From an uncultured Clostridia bacterium (lineage in GTDB: Bacteria > Bacillota > Clostridia > Oscillospirales > QAKW01): a stretch of DNA of 42,997 nt. The stretch spans positions 82,123 to 125,119 of the forward strand of contig CALXGQ010000006.1 of the NCBI GenBank assembly GCA_944387895.1. The letters run 5' to 3'. Shown piece after piece: positions 7,553 through 15,659 of this stretch (position 1 is the stretch's first letter; every line of letters starts with the position of its first letter). Under the pieces are notes generated by a model that saw only the letters and a program-made list of their open reading frames with translations, had not been told where the DNA came from and made no database searches. Made by a program: the position numbers and the translations under genes.

Positions 7553-7681
7553 TCCGGATCGTTTGAGCCGGGGTCCCCGGAGCAGGATCGGTAAAAACCT
7601 GATTGTGATCCGCCCTGCGCCGGAAAGACCGTAATTTGAAGAAACTGTAAATCGGACGGTCAAACAGAATTGGAAACCAAA

Positions 7682-7721
7682 GCAGACGGCATTCAACTTC
7701 GGTTGGGTGCCGTTTGTTTTT
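7682..7721 (+). terminator. Intrinsic terminator after the lipoprotein operon
   Basis: A 16-bp stem with some G-U pairs and a TTCG tetraloop (left arm 7682-7697, right arm 7702-7717) runs into a T-rich stretch. The rest of the 7553-8029 gap shows no convincing gene. Base composition drops sharply to AT-rich from about 7700 onward. Confidence 0.75.
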
Positions 7722-7934
7722 GTATGTTTATGGGTTGAAAATCGCCTGTTTCCTGCCCTGCGATGCCTGGAATAAACTCTGTATGAAAGAATCAGCTTCC
7801 CTGCCTGAAAACGGTGTATTGATTATTTTTGTTCTTTTATAAGAGAGGTTTTTAACACAACATTAAACGATTTTGATATTTTCGCTGTTCCACTTTGGAA
7901 ATTCTCTTGGTGTAAAATAAGAATTGGCAAAAAG

Positions 7935-7963
7935 AAATGAGGTCTCGAAAAAAGACTTCATTT
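7935..7963 (+). promoter_or_regulatory. Hairpin upstream of the HAD gene
   Basis: AAATGAGGTCT (7935-7945) pairs with AGACTTCATTT (7953-7963) across an A-rich loop, with one G-U pair. A TATAAT box follows at 7987-7992, but no good -35 box stands 17 nt before it. The hairpin may be a terminator for upstream read-through or an operator. Confidence 0.4.
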
Positions 7964-8029
7964 TATATTGCATAATCAAATATTTTTATAATATAGTTAT
8001 TGCTATAAGTATTTATAAGGAGGTATAAA

Positions 8030-8749
8030 ATGTTTTCAAATATCAAATTAATTGCCTTTGACTTAGACGGCACACTTACTCAACACAAAACGCCGTTAAG
8101 TAATCAACACAAAGAAATATTGGATATGCTCTCCAAAAAATACAAATTACTGATGGTCGGTGCCGGAATGTGTCATAGAATATTTAATCAGATGAATAAC
8201 TTTCCGATTGACATAATAGGCAATTACGGTATGCAAGAAGCGGTCTATGACAGTAAAAAAGAGGATATTGCGATAACCGCCAACAATGTCGTTCCTTGCG
8301 ACAAAGCTTCGGTTGAAAAAAGGATTGCGAAACTGCGGCAAAAATATGGATTTACAAATTTTACGGGCGATTCTGTTGAATATCATTCATCGGGATGTGT
8401 GACTTTCCCGATTTTAGGCACGAAAGCAGCACCTGAGGATAAACTTGCGTTTGACCCCAACAGAAAAAAACGCTGTAAAATCTATGAAGATGTAAAGGCA
8501 GCATTCCCCGAATACAATGTTTTTGTAGGAGGTTCTTCTTCGTTTGATATGTCACCTATGCCGTATAATAAATATTTCGCCTTGGATAAATACTGTAAAG
8601 AACATAATATACTTCATAGTGAAACAATTTATATTGGTGATGATTACGGTCAGGGTGGGAATGATGAATCTATATATTTATCTGACTTTAACTACCTTAC
8701 CATTGACAATTATGAAGATTTTCCTAAAGTTGTAAAAGAGTTGATTTAA
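8030..8749 (+). CDS. HAD-IIB hydrolase resembling eukaryotic-type phosphomannomutase
   Basis: A 239-residue HAD protein with motif I AFDLDGTLT at residues 9-17 (nucleophile and acid/base Asp) and motif IV IGDDYGQGGNDES near 211-223. The stretches GNYGMQEAV, FVGGSSSFDMSP and NKYFALDKYC together resemble the cap and substrate loops of eukaryotic-type phosphomannomutases, where GGND closes motif IV. It could therefore be a sugar-phosphate mutase or phosphatase. The start has a perfect AAGGAGG site at 6 nt. Codon and base composition are much more AT-rich than the surrounding genome. It stands alone between a hairpin upstream and a 13-bp hairpin downstream. Confidence 0.75.
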   Translation: MFSNIKLIAFDLDGTLTQHKTPLSNQHKEILDMLSKKYKLLMVGAGMCHRIFNQMNNFPIDIIGNYGMQEAVYDSKKEDIAITANNVVPCDKASVEKRIAKLRQKYGFTNFTGDSVEYHSSGCVTFPILGTKAAPEDKLAFDPNRKKRCKIYEDVKAAFPEYNVFVGGSSSFDMSPMPYNKYFALDKYCKEHNILHSETIYIGDDYGQGGNDESIYLSDFNYLTIDNYEDFPKVVKELI

Positions 8750-8785
8750 TGTAACAACATATAATTCGCACTTAAAGAGTATCCC

Positions 8786-8817
8786 CCGTTTCTATCTGCA
8801 TCTACAGATAGAAACGG
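8786..8817 (+). terminator. Perfect 13-bp hairpin after the HAD gene
   Basis: CCGTTTCTATCTG (8786-8798) and CAGATAGAAACGG (8805-8817) form a perfect stem with a 6-nt loop. The T-tract after it is weak, so termination is likely rather than certain. Confidence 0.6.
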
Positions 8818-8905
8818 ATGGTTTATACAGTTCAAATTCTTGGAAATCACTTGGGGACATATGCTGTTGCAGAATAGAAACAGAAAGAAATAGCAAATAA
8901 ATATG

Positions 8906-8934
8906 TTGCGTTATGAGGTTGCAATATATATAAT
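8906..8934 (+). promoter_or_regulatory. Candidate promoter upstream of the rhamnosidase
   Basis: TTGCGT (8906-8911), a 17-nt spacer and TATAAT (8929-8934). A transcript from here would have a leader of roughly 310 nt before the GH78 start, spanning two small hairpins and the remnant frame. Confidence 0.5.
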
Positions 8935-9060
8935 AGCATACAGTAGGCAGCTTATGGTTTTTGCGGGGAGGTCCGTATTTGGGGCATGAAAGATCCTGCA
9001 AGAAACGAACGGTTTGAACCAGCCTGCCTGTCGGCAGGATGCTATCGCATAAAGCGATAA

Positions 9061-9240
9061 GATTTTAGCGTTAAAGAGTTGTTTCGAGGTGTTGAGCGGA
9101 ATCGTATTCCAAAAGGTTTGGGAACAAAGCTTGGAGGGAGGTTCTTTGCCTGTGTCAATGGAGAAGCAACCTGTTGGAAAGACTTCGCAGAATCAGCAGA
9201 TTTACAGCCGAAAACCATCAGAAGAATCTTAATCAGATAA
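9061..9240 (+). pseudogene. Possible C-terminal remnant of an unknown gene
   Basis: A 59-codon open frame without an ATG ends in TAA at 9238. Its product is protein-like (for example GTKLGGRFFACVNGEATCWKD, ending in LQPKTIRRILIR) and looks like the tail of a larger protein, perhaps a helix-turn-helix-like end. Two small hairpins lie just before it: CCTGCC/GGCAGG near 9024-9039 and ATCGC/GCGAT near 9044-9058. I cannot name a family. It may equally be non-coding leader. Confidence 0.3.
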
Positions 9241-9252
9241 AGGAGAAAAACA

Positions 9253-11541
9253 ATGTTTTCAAAAAGATTCGTATGTGAATGTAAAGAGTATTCCACCTAT
9301 CTTGCACCGGTCGCCGCACCGATTTTTCGGAAGTCTTTTACGTTAAAGAACAACCCGGTAAATGCTGAAATCACAATTTGCGGACTCGGTTTTTATGAGC
9401 TTTTTGTAAATGGTGAAAAAATAACAAAGGGACTTCTTGCACCCTATATCAGCAACCCTGACCATTATACCTATTTTGACCGCTATGACCTTGCTCCTTA
9501 TTTGAAAAAGGGAGCGAACGCAATCGGAGTGATGCTTGGTGACGGACATAATAATGGCAAGACCTGCATTTGGGATTTTAAGGATAATATTTTCAATTCT
9601 TCTCCCAAACTTGCGCTTTCGCTCGAAATAGAGGACGGAGAAGAAAAACTCCTTTGCGAAGCAGATAGCTTTCTATGCAAAAAAGGACCGATTCTTTTTA
9701 ACGATTTGCGTTCGGGGGTCTTTTATGATGCGCGGCTTTACGAAAAAAGCTGGTGTCTGCCGGAGTGCGATGAAAGCGGCTGGCATACGCCGATGAAAGC
9801 TGACCCGCCGAGAGGAAAAGCGAAATTTTGCGAAGCAGAACCGATCAAAATTTATCGTACCATCGCACCGATAAGCATCAAAATGGGCGAAATGGAGCCT
9901 TACCGCGTCAGCGGACAGGCAAAGAATTGCTATGAATATTTTCACGCATTTGAAAAAGGCGCGCCCGTAAGTGGCGGCTATATTTACGATTTCGGCGAAA
10001 ACAACGCAGGAATATACCGCCTAAAAATAAAGGGGACGAGGGGACAAACAGTCAGTATACAATGTGCCGAACAGCTTGAAAACGGCAAGGTCAGCGCAAA
10101 TAACATCAATTACTACCCCGACGGTTTTTCTCAACGGGATATTTACACCCTGAGCGGAGAAGGAGAAGAAATATTCGAGCCGCCTTTTACCTACCACGGC
10201 TACCGTTATCTTTATGTTACAGGTATTACAGAGGAGCAGGCAACGCCCGACCTTCTCACATATCTGGTTGCTGCTTCGGCACTTCCGAAAAGGGGAGATT
10301 TTACCTGTTCGGACGAGGTGGCAAACAAGATATATGATATGGCAAAAAGAAGCGACATATCAAATTTCTTCTATTTTCCCACCGACTGTCCGCACCGGGA
10401 GAAAAACGGCTGGACAGGGGACGCCTCTGTTTCTGCGGAGCATATGATCATGACCATAGGCGCAGAAAATTCCTGGAAAGAATGGCTGTTTAACATTCGC
10501 GCTGCTCAGCTTGAATGTGGCATGCTTCCCGGTATTGTTCCCACAGATAAATGGGGATACCAATGGGGCAACGGTCCTGCCTGGGACAGCGTTATTTTCA
10601 ATCTCCCCTATTTTGCCTACAAGTATCGCGGCTGTACGGACATCATTATTGATAACGCAGAAGCAATGATAAGATACCTTGAATATATCTCCCGCAAAAG
10701 AGATCAAAACGGTCTTGTTGCCATCGGGCTTGGCGATTGGGTGCCGGTTGGCCGCAATGCAGACGACTATGACTCTCCGCTTGCATTTACCGATAGTGTC
10801 ATGGTATACGATATGTGTAGAAAAGCTTCTGAAATGTTTGAAGCGGCCGGTCTTTCCGTTCAAAAGGTTTTTGCCGAAAAATTAGGCGAAGAAATGCTGG
10901 GGGCAATCAGAAAAGCCTTTGTTAACAGTAAAACAGGCGAAATCATACCTCCCGCTGAGTATAAAACGCCTCATGTTGACCTCTGCCAGACCTCACAGTC
11001 CATGGCAATCTTTTACGGAATAGTCACAGATGAAGAAAAAGAAAGAGCGCTGGATGTCCTTGTAAAGGTCATTGCGCGTGACGGAGGGAACATAAACTGC
11101 GGGTTCCTCGGACTCCGCACCATGTTTCATGTGCTGAGCGAAAACGGATATGCCGATCTTGCCTACGAAATGATAACAAAGGAAAGCTATCCCTCCTACG
11201 GTCATTGGGCGGCAATGGGAGAAACAACACTGCTGGAGCATTTCCTGCCATATCAGGACTATTACAGAGCGTCTAAGAATCATCACTTCCTCGGCGATGT
11301 AATAAACTGGTTTATGCGTGCGGCAGGCGGAATTCATGTTCAAAGTGCAAATAGTGTTCAGATTGCCCCGAAATTCATCAAAAAGCTTGATTTTTGCGAA
11401 GCCTATCACGAACTTCCGAGCGGAAGAATAAGTGTTCGCTGGGATAGAAAAGACGATGGGATATTCCTTAAAATCAAATCCGAAGGTGATATAAAATACA
11501 GCGTTTGTTTCGACGAAAATGAAAATGTGACCTTGCTTTAA
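9253..11541 (+). CDS. Alpha-L-rhamnosidase, glycoside hydrolase family 78
   Basis: A 762-residue enzyme with the GH78 layout. N-terminal beta-sandwich domains (about 1-340) include GLGFYELFVNGEKI, LAPYISNPDHYTYFDRYDL and LGDGHNNG, the lectin-like region. An (alpha/alpha)6 catalytic barrel follows, and a small C-terminal beta domain ends the protein. The signature DCPHREKNGWTGDA at 378-391 holds the family's conserved acidic and arginine residues. GETTLLEHF near residue 660 supplies the distal Glu that serves as general base. No signal peptide is present, so the enzyme is probably cytosolic and acts on imported rhamnosides. The start has AAAGGAG at 9 nt. The gene is AT-rich compared with the chromosome and has no transporter or rhamnose-catabolic partner nearby, consistent with acquisition by transfer. 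Confidence 0.88.
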   Translation: MFSKRFVCECKEYSTYLAPVAAPIFRKSFTLKNNPVNAEITICGLGFYELFVNGEKITKGLLAPYISNPDHYTYFDRYDLAPYLKKGANAIGVMLGDGHNNGKTCIWDFKDNIFNSSPKLALSLEIEDGEEKLLCEADSFLCKKGPILFNDLRSGVFYDARLYEKSWCLPECDESGWHTPMKADPPRGKAKFCEAEPIKIYRTIAPISIKMGEMEPYRVSGQAKNCYEYFHAFEKGAPVSGGYIYDFGENNAGIYRLKIKGTRGQTVSIQCAEQLENGKVSANNINYYPDGFSQRDIYTLSGEGEEIFEPPFTYHGYRYLYVTGITEEQATPDLLTYLVAASALPKRGDFTCSDEVANKIYDMAKRSDISNFFYFPTDCPHREKNGWTGDASVSAEHMIMTIGAENSWKEWLFNIRAAQLECGMLPGIVPTDKWGYQWGNGPAWDSVIFNLPYFAYKYRGCTDIIIDNAEAMIRYLEYISRKRDQNGLVAIGLGDWVPVGRNADDYDSPLAFTDSVMVYDMCRKASEMFEAAGLSVQKVFAEKLGEEMLGAIRKAFVNSKTGEIIPPAEYKTPHVDLCQTSQSMAIFYGIVTDEEKERALDVLVKVIARDGGNINCGFLGLRTMFHVLSENGYADLAYEMITKESYPSYGHWAAMGETTLLEHFLPYQDYYRASKNHHFLGDVINWFMRAAGGIHVQSANSVQIAPKFIKKLDFCEAYHELPSGRISVRWDRKDDGIFLKIKSEGDIKYSVCFDENENVTLL

Positions 11542-11659
11542 TTCCAATCATCCATAGGAGATATCGCATAAAAGCAAGATCCGCCTATGTCAGACAGCAA
11601 CGCAAACATCTGCACGGCCTCACAGGCTTCATTTTCGTGGATGTACGGGTAAAAAGCAG

Positions 11660-11687
11660 AACGGGCATGATTTCATTCATGCCCGTT
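11660..11687 (+). terminator. Hairpin downstream of the rhamnosidase
   Basis: AACGGGCATGA and TCATGCCCGTT form an 11-bp stem with a 6-nt loop about 120 nt after the GH78 stop. The following sequence (TCGAGAATTTTG) is only partly T-rich. Confidence 0.55.
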
Positions 11688-11787
11688 TCGAGAATTTTGT
11701 GCATGATCGTTTTCCGGCAGGGAGCTTTGCACAATCCGTTTTTTTATTTGCTGCGGAGAGCCAGGGCTTCTTGTTGCCGGCGGCCGG

Positions 11788-11959
11788 CAAAGCGCCGCGC
11801 CTGCCGTAGAGCCGCCCCGGCCGTCAAGGCAGGTTTTATCAGCGCAGCCAAAGCGCCGCGCCTGCCGCGGGGGCGTACCCGGCCGCAGCATGCGGCTTTA
11901 GCGCTTCCAAAGTTGCTCCGGCCGCAGGGCGCGGCTTTATAGCGCGCCTGCCGCGGGGG
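11788..11959. repeat. GC-rich intergenic tandem repeat, about 61-nt period
   Basis: An identical 19-mer beginning CAAAGCGCC and ending CCTGCCG occurs at 11788-11806 and 11849-11867. Related pieces (CCGGCCGCAG, GCGGCTTTA, AGCGC) recur at the same spacing, and a third partial copy ends in GCGCCTGCCGCGGGGG at 11944-11959. The block fills the gap between the AT-rich island and the convergent metallo-hydrolase gene. No gene is visible in it. Confidence 0.7.
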
Positions 11960-11962
11960 GAA

Positions 11963-12820
11963 TCAGAAGATTTTCATGCCGTCCCACGCCACGACGGTCG
12001 GAATGGGGAAATGAAGCTGCTCCAGGCAGGCCTCCAGCTCCTCCGGCGCAGAGTGATGATTGATATGGGTCAGATACAGGCGGCTGCCTGGGGTAAGGGT
12101 GCCCTGAGCGAGGAGGGTTTCGGTCAGATCCCTTACATTTTGCAGATTCATATGGTTTGGATGGTTTTGGCCGATGCGGGCGCCCAGGGTGGCTTCACTG
12201 ATAAAAATGTCGATGGTTCGCCCTTTTAAGGCAGCGATGGTTTCAGGATAATAGGGGCCGCTGTCCAGACCGTAAAAAAGGGTCTGCCCCTTTGGCAGCT
12301 CCAGCAGGTAGAGGGCGGAATCTTCCCCCACGTTCCCCCGGTGGTTGCCCCGAAAAGGCGTTGCGCCGATCCCGGCGATCTCCATCCGACGGCCGTATTC
12401 CAGCCGATGAAAGGCCACGATTCCCGCCTCCTCCCAGCGGGGCACCATTCCCTTGAGAATCCAGGGGGAGCGGCGCCAGTGCTCTACGATGTCGAAGGCC
12501 TTATCGGTGAGATAATAATGCAGGGTCTTGCGGTATTCCCTGCTCCACATCGCCTCCATCAGCATATGGGGATTGAGATGATCCTCGTGGGTGTGGGTGA
12601 CCAGAATGTGCTGAACGGCGGAAAGCTCCCCGTATTTAACGGACTGAGCAACGGCGTCGGCGCCCAGATCCAGCATGATCTCCTCCGTCAGGCGGAAGCA
12701 GGAGCGGGTGCGGATGAAAGCGCCGCCTTTTTTGCGGGCGTTCAGGCAGTTTTGGCAGCGGCAGAAGGGCGCCGGGATCCCTTCGGCGGCGCTGGTTCCC
12801 CAGAATTGGCCGATCAGCAT
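11963..12820 (-). CDS. PhnP-like metallo-beta-lactamase-fold hydrolase
   Basis: A 285-residue MBL-fold protein. The metal motif THTHEDHLNPH places ligands at His76, His78, Asp80 and His81. Downstream ligand regions are GNHRGN, GLDSGPYY and a late LTHINHHS. An N-terminal cysteine cluster (FCRCQNC, residues 19-25) matches the extra zinc site of PhnP-type cyclic phosphodiesterases. PhnP opens 5-phosphoribosyl 1,2-cyclic phosphate in phosphonate use, but many relatives have other substrates and no phn genes are near. The start at 12820 has GGAGG at 7 nt and its own promoter. It is not part of the surface-polymer operon, which ends at a terminator upstream. Confidence 0.8.
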   Translation of the reverse strand: MLIGQFWGTSAAEGIPAPFCRCQNCLNARKKGGAFIRTRSCFRLTEEIMLDLGADAVAQSVKYGELSAVQHILVTHTHEDHLNPHMLMEAMWSREYRKTLHYYLTDKAFDIVEHWRRSPWILKGMVPRWEEAGIVAFHRLEYGRRMEIAGIGATPFRGNHRGNVGEDSALYLLELPKGQTLFYGLDSGPYYPETIAALKGRTIDIFISEATLGARIGQNHPNHMNLQNVRDLTETLLAQGTLTPGSRLYLTHINHHSAPEELEACLEQLHFPIPTVVAWDGMKIF

Positions 12821-12918
12821 GGTAAAACCTCCGTTTCACAGATTGATGCCCCGGAATGCAGCAGGGCTTGCTTCCCGGCCGGAGCGGGAAAGCGCCGGCC
12901 GAGGCTGATGATAGGATC

Positions 12919-12947
12919 ATTATAAACCCTTCCGGCGCACAAAGCAA
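12919..12947 (-). promoter_or_regulatory. Promoter of the metallo-hydrolase gene
   Basis: On the minus strand TTGCTT (12947-12942), 17 nt, then TATAAT (12924-12919). The -35 box sits just beyond the T-tract of the araD terminator. Confidence 0.7.
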
Positions 12948-12949
12948 GA

Positions 12950-12979
12950 AAAAAAGCGGCGGAGATTTTTCTCCGCCGC
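12950..12979 (-). terminator. Terminator of the surface-polymer operon
   Basis: GCGGCGGAGA (12956-12965) and TCTCCGCCGC (12970-12979) form a 10-bp GC stem with an A/T loop. On the minus strand it runs into TTTTTTTCTT. It lies just after the araD stop. Confidence 0.88.
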
Positions 12980-12988
12980 CTTTTTCTT

Positions 12989-13684
12989 TCAGCGCTGGCC
13001 GTAGTAGGCGTTGGGGCCGTGCTTGCGTTCATAATGCTTATCCAGCACATATTGATCGAGGGTGCTGTTGCGATTGAGCATCAGAGATTTGAGAGCCATT
13101 TCGGCCACGGTTTCCAAAACGACGGCATGATAAACCGATTCGCCGGCGTTTTTGCCCCAGGTGAAGGGGCCGTGGTTTTTCACGATGATCCCGGGAACGG
13201 CCAGAGGATCTTTTTTTCTGGCCTCGATGGTTTCGATGATGACCTTTCCGGTATTGGCCTCATAACCGCCCGCGACCTCTTCCTGGGAGAGGGCGCGGGT
13301 GCAGGGCACAGCCCCCCAGAAGTAATCGGCGTGGGTGGTGCCCAGAGCAGGAATGTCCATGCCTGCCTGCGCGAAGGAAACGGCGTTTACCGAATGGGTA
13401 TGGGTGATGCCGCCGATGCTTTCATATTTTCTGTAGAGCTCCAGGTGGGTCGGCGTATCGGAGGAGGGGCGCCATTTGCCCTCCACGGTTGAACCGGTCG
13501 CAAGATCCAGAACCACCATATCCTCCGGCGTCATGCCGGCGTAATCGACGCCGGAGGGCTTGATGACGACCAGACCTTTTTCACGGTCGATCCCGCTGAC
13601 GTTGCCCCAGGTATAGATCACAACGCCCCGGCGCACCAGCTCCAGATTTGCCGCGCATACTTCTTTTTTCAGTTCTTCCAGCAT
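12989..13684 (-). CDS. araD: L-ribulose-5-phosphate 4-epimerase
   Basis: At 231 residues it matches E. coli AraD in length and in the numbering of its active site. Asp76 and the zinc ligands His95, His97 ([12 protein letters not shown]) and His171 ([11 protein letters not shown]) are all present. TWGNVSG near 25-31 and the C-terminal ANAYYGQ-like end complete the family pattern. The enzyme interconverts L-ribulose 5-phosphate and D-xylulose 5-phosphate. It follows rfbB by 12 nt with GAGGAGG at 7 nt before the ATG, and is the last gene before the operon terminator. No araA or araB is present, so a role in supplying a pentulose phosphate to the polymer pathway is worth considering. UlaF/SgbE paralogues share this sequence pattern. 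Confidence 0.85.
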   Translation of the reverse strand: MLEELKKEVCAANLELVRRGVVIYTWGNVSGIDREKGLVVIKPSGVDYAGMTPEDMVVLDLATGSTVEGKWRPSSDTPTHLELYRKYESIGGITHTHSVNAVSFAQAGMDIPALGTTHADYFWGAVPCTRALSQEEVAGGYEANTGKVIIETIEARKKDPLAVPGIIVKNHGPFTWGKNAGESVYHAVVLETVAEMALKSLMLNRNSTLDQYVLDKHYERKHGPNAYYGQR

Positions 13685-13696
13685 GGTTTTTCCTCC

Positions 13697-14716
13697 TCAG
13701 CGGTTTGCATACATTCTTTCATAATAGTCGCGGTATTCCCCGTTGATGATGGTTTCCCACCAGCTGCGATTATCCAGATACCAGCGGATGGTTTTTTTGA
13801 TGCCGTCTGCAAATTTTGTTTCCGGCGTCCAGCCGAGCTCATTGGAGATCTTGGTGGGGTCGATGGCGTAGCGCATATCATGACCCTTGCGGTCGGCCAC
13901 GTGGGTGATCAGGCTTTCCGGTTTTCCCAGCTCCTTGCAGATCAGCTTGACGATATCGATGTTGCGCATTTCATTATGCCCGCCGATGTTGTAGACCTCG
14001 CCCTCGCGCCCGCTGTGGATGATCAGATCCAGCGCCTTGCAGTGGTCCTCCACGTAAAGCCAGTCGCGGACGTTGAGCCCCTCGCCGTAGACCGGCAGCG
14101 GCTTATCCTGCAGCGCGTTGGCGATCATCAGGGGGATCAGCTTCTCGGGGAAGTGATAGGGACCGTAGTTATTGGAGCAGCGGCTGACCGTTACGGGCAG
14201 GCCGTAGGTGCGGTGATAGGCCAGCGCCAGCAGATCGGCTCCCGCCTTGGAGCTGCTGTAGGGGCTGCTGGTGTGGATGGGGGTCTCTTCGGTAAAGAAA
14301 AGATCCGGCCGGTCGAGGGGCAGATCGCCGTATACCTCGTCGGTGGAAACCTGATGGTATCTCCGGATCCCGTATTTCCGGCAGGCGTCCATCAAAACTC
14401 CGGTGCCGAGGATATTGGTCTTGAGGAAAATGTCCGGATTTTCGATGGAGCGATCCACATGGCTCTCTGCGGCGAAATTCACGATTATGTCCGGCTTTTC
14501 CTCTTCAAAAAGCCGATAGACGCCTTCCCGGTCGCAGATATCCAGCCGGACAAAACGGAAATTCGGCTGGTTCATGACCGGCTCCAGCGTGGAAAGATTA
14601 CCGGCATAGGTCAGCTTGTCGAGGCAGACGATGCGGTAATCCGGATATTTTTTGAGCATATAGAAAATGAAGTTTGAGCCGATAAAGCCGGCTCCGCCTG
14701 TAACGATAACAGTCAT
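13697..14716 (-). CDS. rfbB: dTDP-glucose 4,6-dehydratase
   Basis: A 339-residue extended SDR of the RmlB type. The NAD-binding loop GGAGFIGSNF is at residues 7-16. The catalytic triad region is STDEVYGDL (Thr/Asp/Glu) and YSSSKAGAD (Tyr/Lys). RCSNNYGPYHFPEKLIP in the middle and VEDHCKALDLII, NIGG later complete the enzyme. It turns dTDP-glucose into dTDP-4-keto-6-deoxyglucose. It sits between rfbA and araD in the polymer operon. No rfbC or rfbD is present, so the keto sugar is unlikely to become dTDP-rhamnose here. The aminotransferase at 23035-24150 is the obvious next enzyme. Confidence 0.95.
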   Translation of the reverse strand: MTVIVTGGAGFIGSNFIFYMLKKYPDYRIVCLDKLTYAGNLSTLEPVMNQPNFRFVRLDICDREGVYRLFEEEKPDIIVNFAAESHVDRSIENPDIFLKTNILGTGVLMDACRKYGIRRYHQVSTDEVYGDLPLDRPDLFFTEETPIHTSSPYSSSKAGADLLALAYHRTYGLPVTVSRCSNNYGPYHFPEKLIPLMIANALQDKPLPVYGEGLNVRDWLYVEDHCKALDLIIHSGREGEVYNIGGHNEMRNIDIVKLICKELGKPESLITHVADRKGHDMRYAIDPTKISNELGWTPETKFADGIKKTIRWYLDNRSWWETIINGEYRDYYERMYANR

Positions 14717-14759
14717 ATCAATCTTCTTCCTTTCTGATTTTCCCGCGGGCGGCGGGAGT

Positions 14760-15644
14760 TTAAAAGCGCAGCTTGGCGGTGGCGACCCTTCTCAGGTGCT
14801 TGCCATAGGGAGATTTGCCATAGAGGTCGGCAGATTTCAGCAGCTCCTCCTTGGAGATCCACTTTTTGCGGAAGGCGATCTCCTCCGGGGCGGAGATCAC
14901 AACGCCCTGCTGGTTCTGAATCGTTTTGACGAAGGATGCCGCGTCCATAAGGCTGTCGACCGTTCCGGTGTCCAGCCAGGCGAAGCCGCGACCCAGGATC
15001 TGCACTTTCAGGCTGTTTTCCTGAAAATACAGACGGTTGAGATCGGTTATTTCAAGCTCGCCGCGGTCGGAGGGCTTGACGCGCTTGGCCAGCTCCACCA
15101 CCCGGTTGTCGTAGAAATAAAGACCGGTTATGCAGTAGTTGGATTTGGGCTTTCGGGGCTTTTCTTCAATGGAAAGGACGTTCATATTGTCGTCGAATTC
15201 CACGACGCCGAACCGCTCCGGGTCCTTGACATAGTAGCCAAAGATGGTGGCGATGCCGTTTTGCGCATTGGCAACAGCCTCGGCAAGGTGCTTGGTGAAA
15301 TAGCCGCCGTAGAAAATATTATCGCCCAAAATCATGGCGCAGGGCTGGCCGTCGATGAAGGATTCCCCGATCAGGAAGGCCTGCGCCAGACCGTCCGGGC
15401 TTTCCTGAACGGCATAGGAGAGCTTGACGCCAAACTGCTCTCCGCTGCCCAGCAGCTCCTGAAAGCGGGGGGTGTCCGTCGGGGTGGAGATGATCAGGAT
15501 GTCCCGGATCCCGGCCAGCATCAGCACGGAAAGAGGATAGTAGATCATTGGCTTATCGTAGATGGGCAGCAGCTGCTTGGACGTTACGCGGGTAAGCGGG
15601 TAAAGCCTTGTGCCGGAGCCTCCGGCCAGAATAATACCTTTCAT
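14760..15644 (-). CDS. rfbA: Glucose-1-phosphate thymidylyltransferase
   Basis: A 294-residue RmlA nucleotidyltransferase: the activating loop [11 protein letters not shown] at residues 8-18, [24 protein letters not shown] with the metal-binding Asp, and VEFDD followed by [12 protein letters not shown]. The C-terminal segment [19 protein letters not shown] is typical of the long (RmlA) form. It makes dTDP-glucose from dTTP and glucose 1-phosphate and supplies RfbB, encoded 43 nt downstream. It begins 15 nt after the exporter ATPase gene. Confidence 0.95.
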   Translation of the reverse strand: MKGIILAGGSGTRLYPLTRVTSKQLLPIYDKPMIYYPLSVLMLAGIRDILIISTPTDTPRFQELLGSGEQFGVKLSYAVQESPDGLAQAFLIGESFIDGQPCAMILGDNIFYGGYFTKHLAEAVANAQNGIATIFGYYVKDPERFGVVEFDDNMNVLSIEEKPRKPKSNYCITGLYFYDNRVVELAKRVKPSDRGELEITDLNRLYFQENSLKVQILGRGFAWLDTGTVDSLMDAASFVKTIQNQQGVVISAPEEIAFRKKWISKEELLKSADLYGKSPYGKHLRRVATAKLRF

Positions 15645-15659
15645 TTTACCGATCCTTTC

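Noticed and set aside
11637..11942. A 101-codon Arg/Ala-rich frame after the rhamnosidase
   Set aside because: It is translated from the hairpin and GC-rich repeat and has no sign of protein-coding selection.
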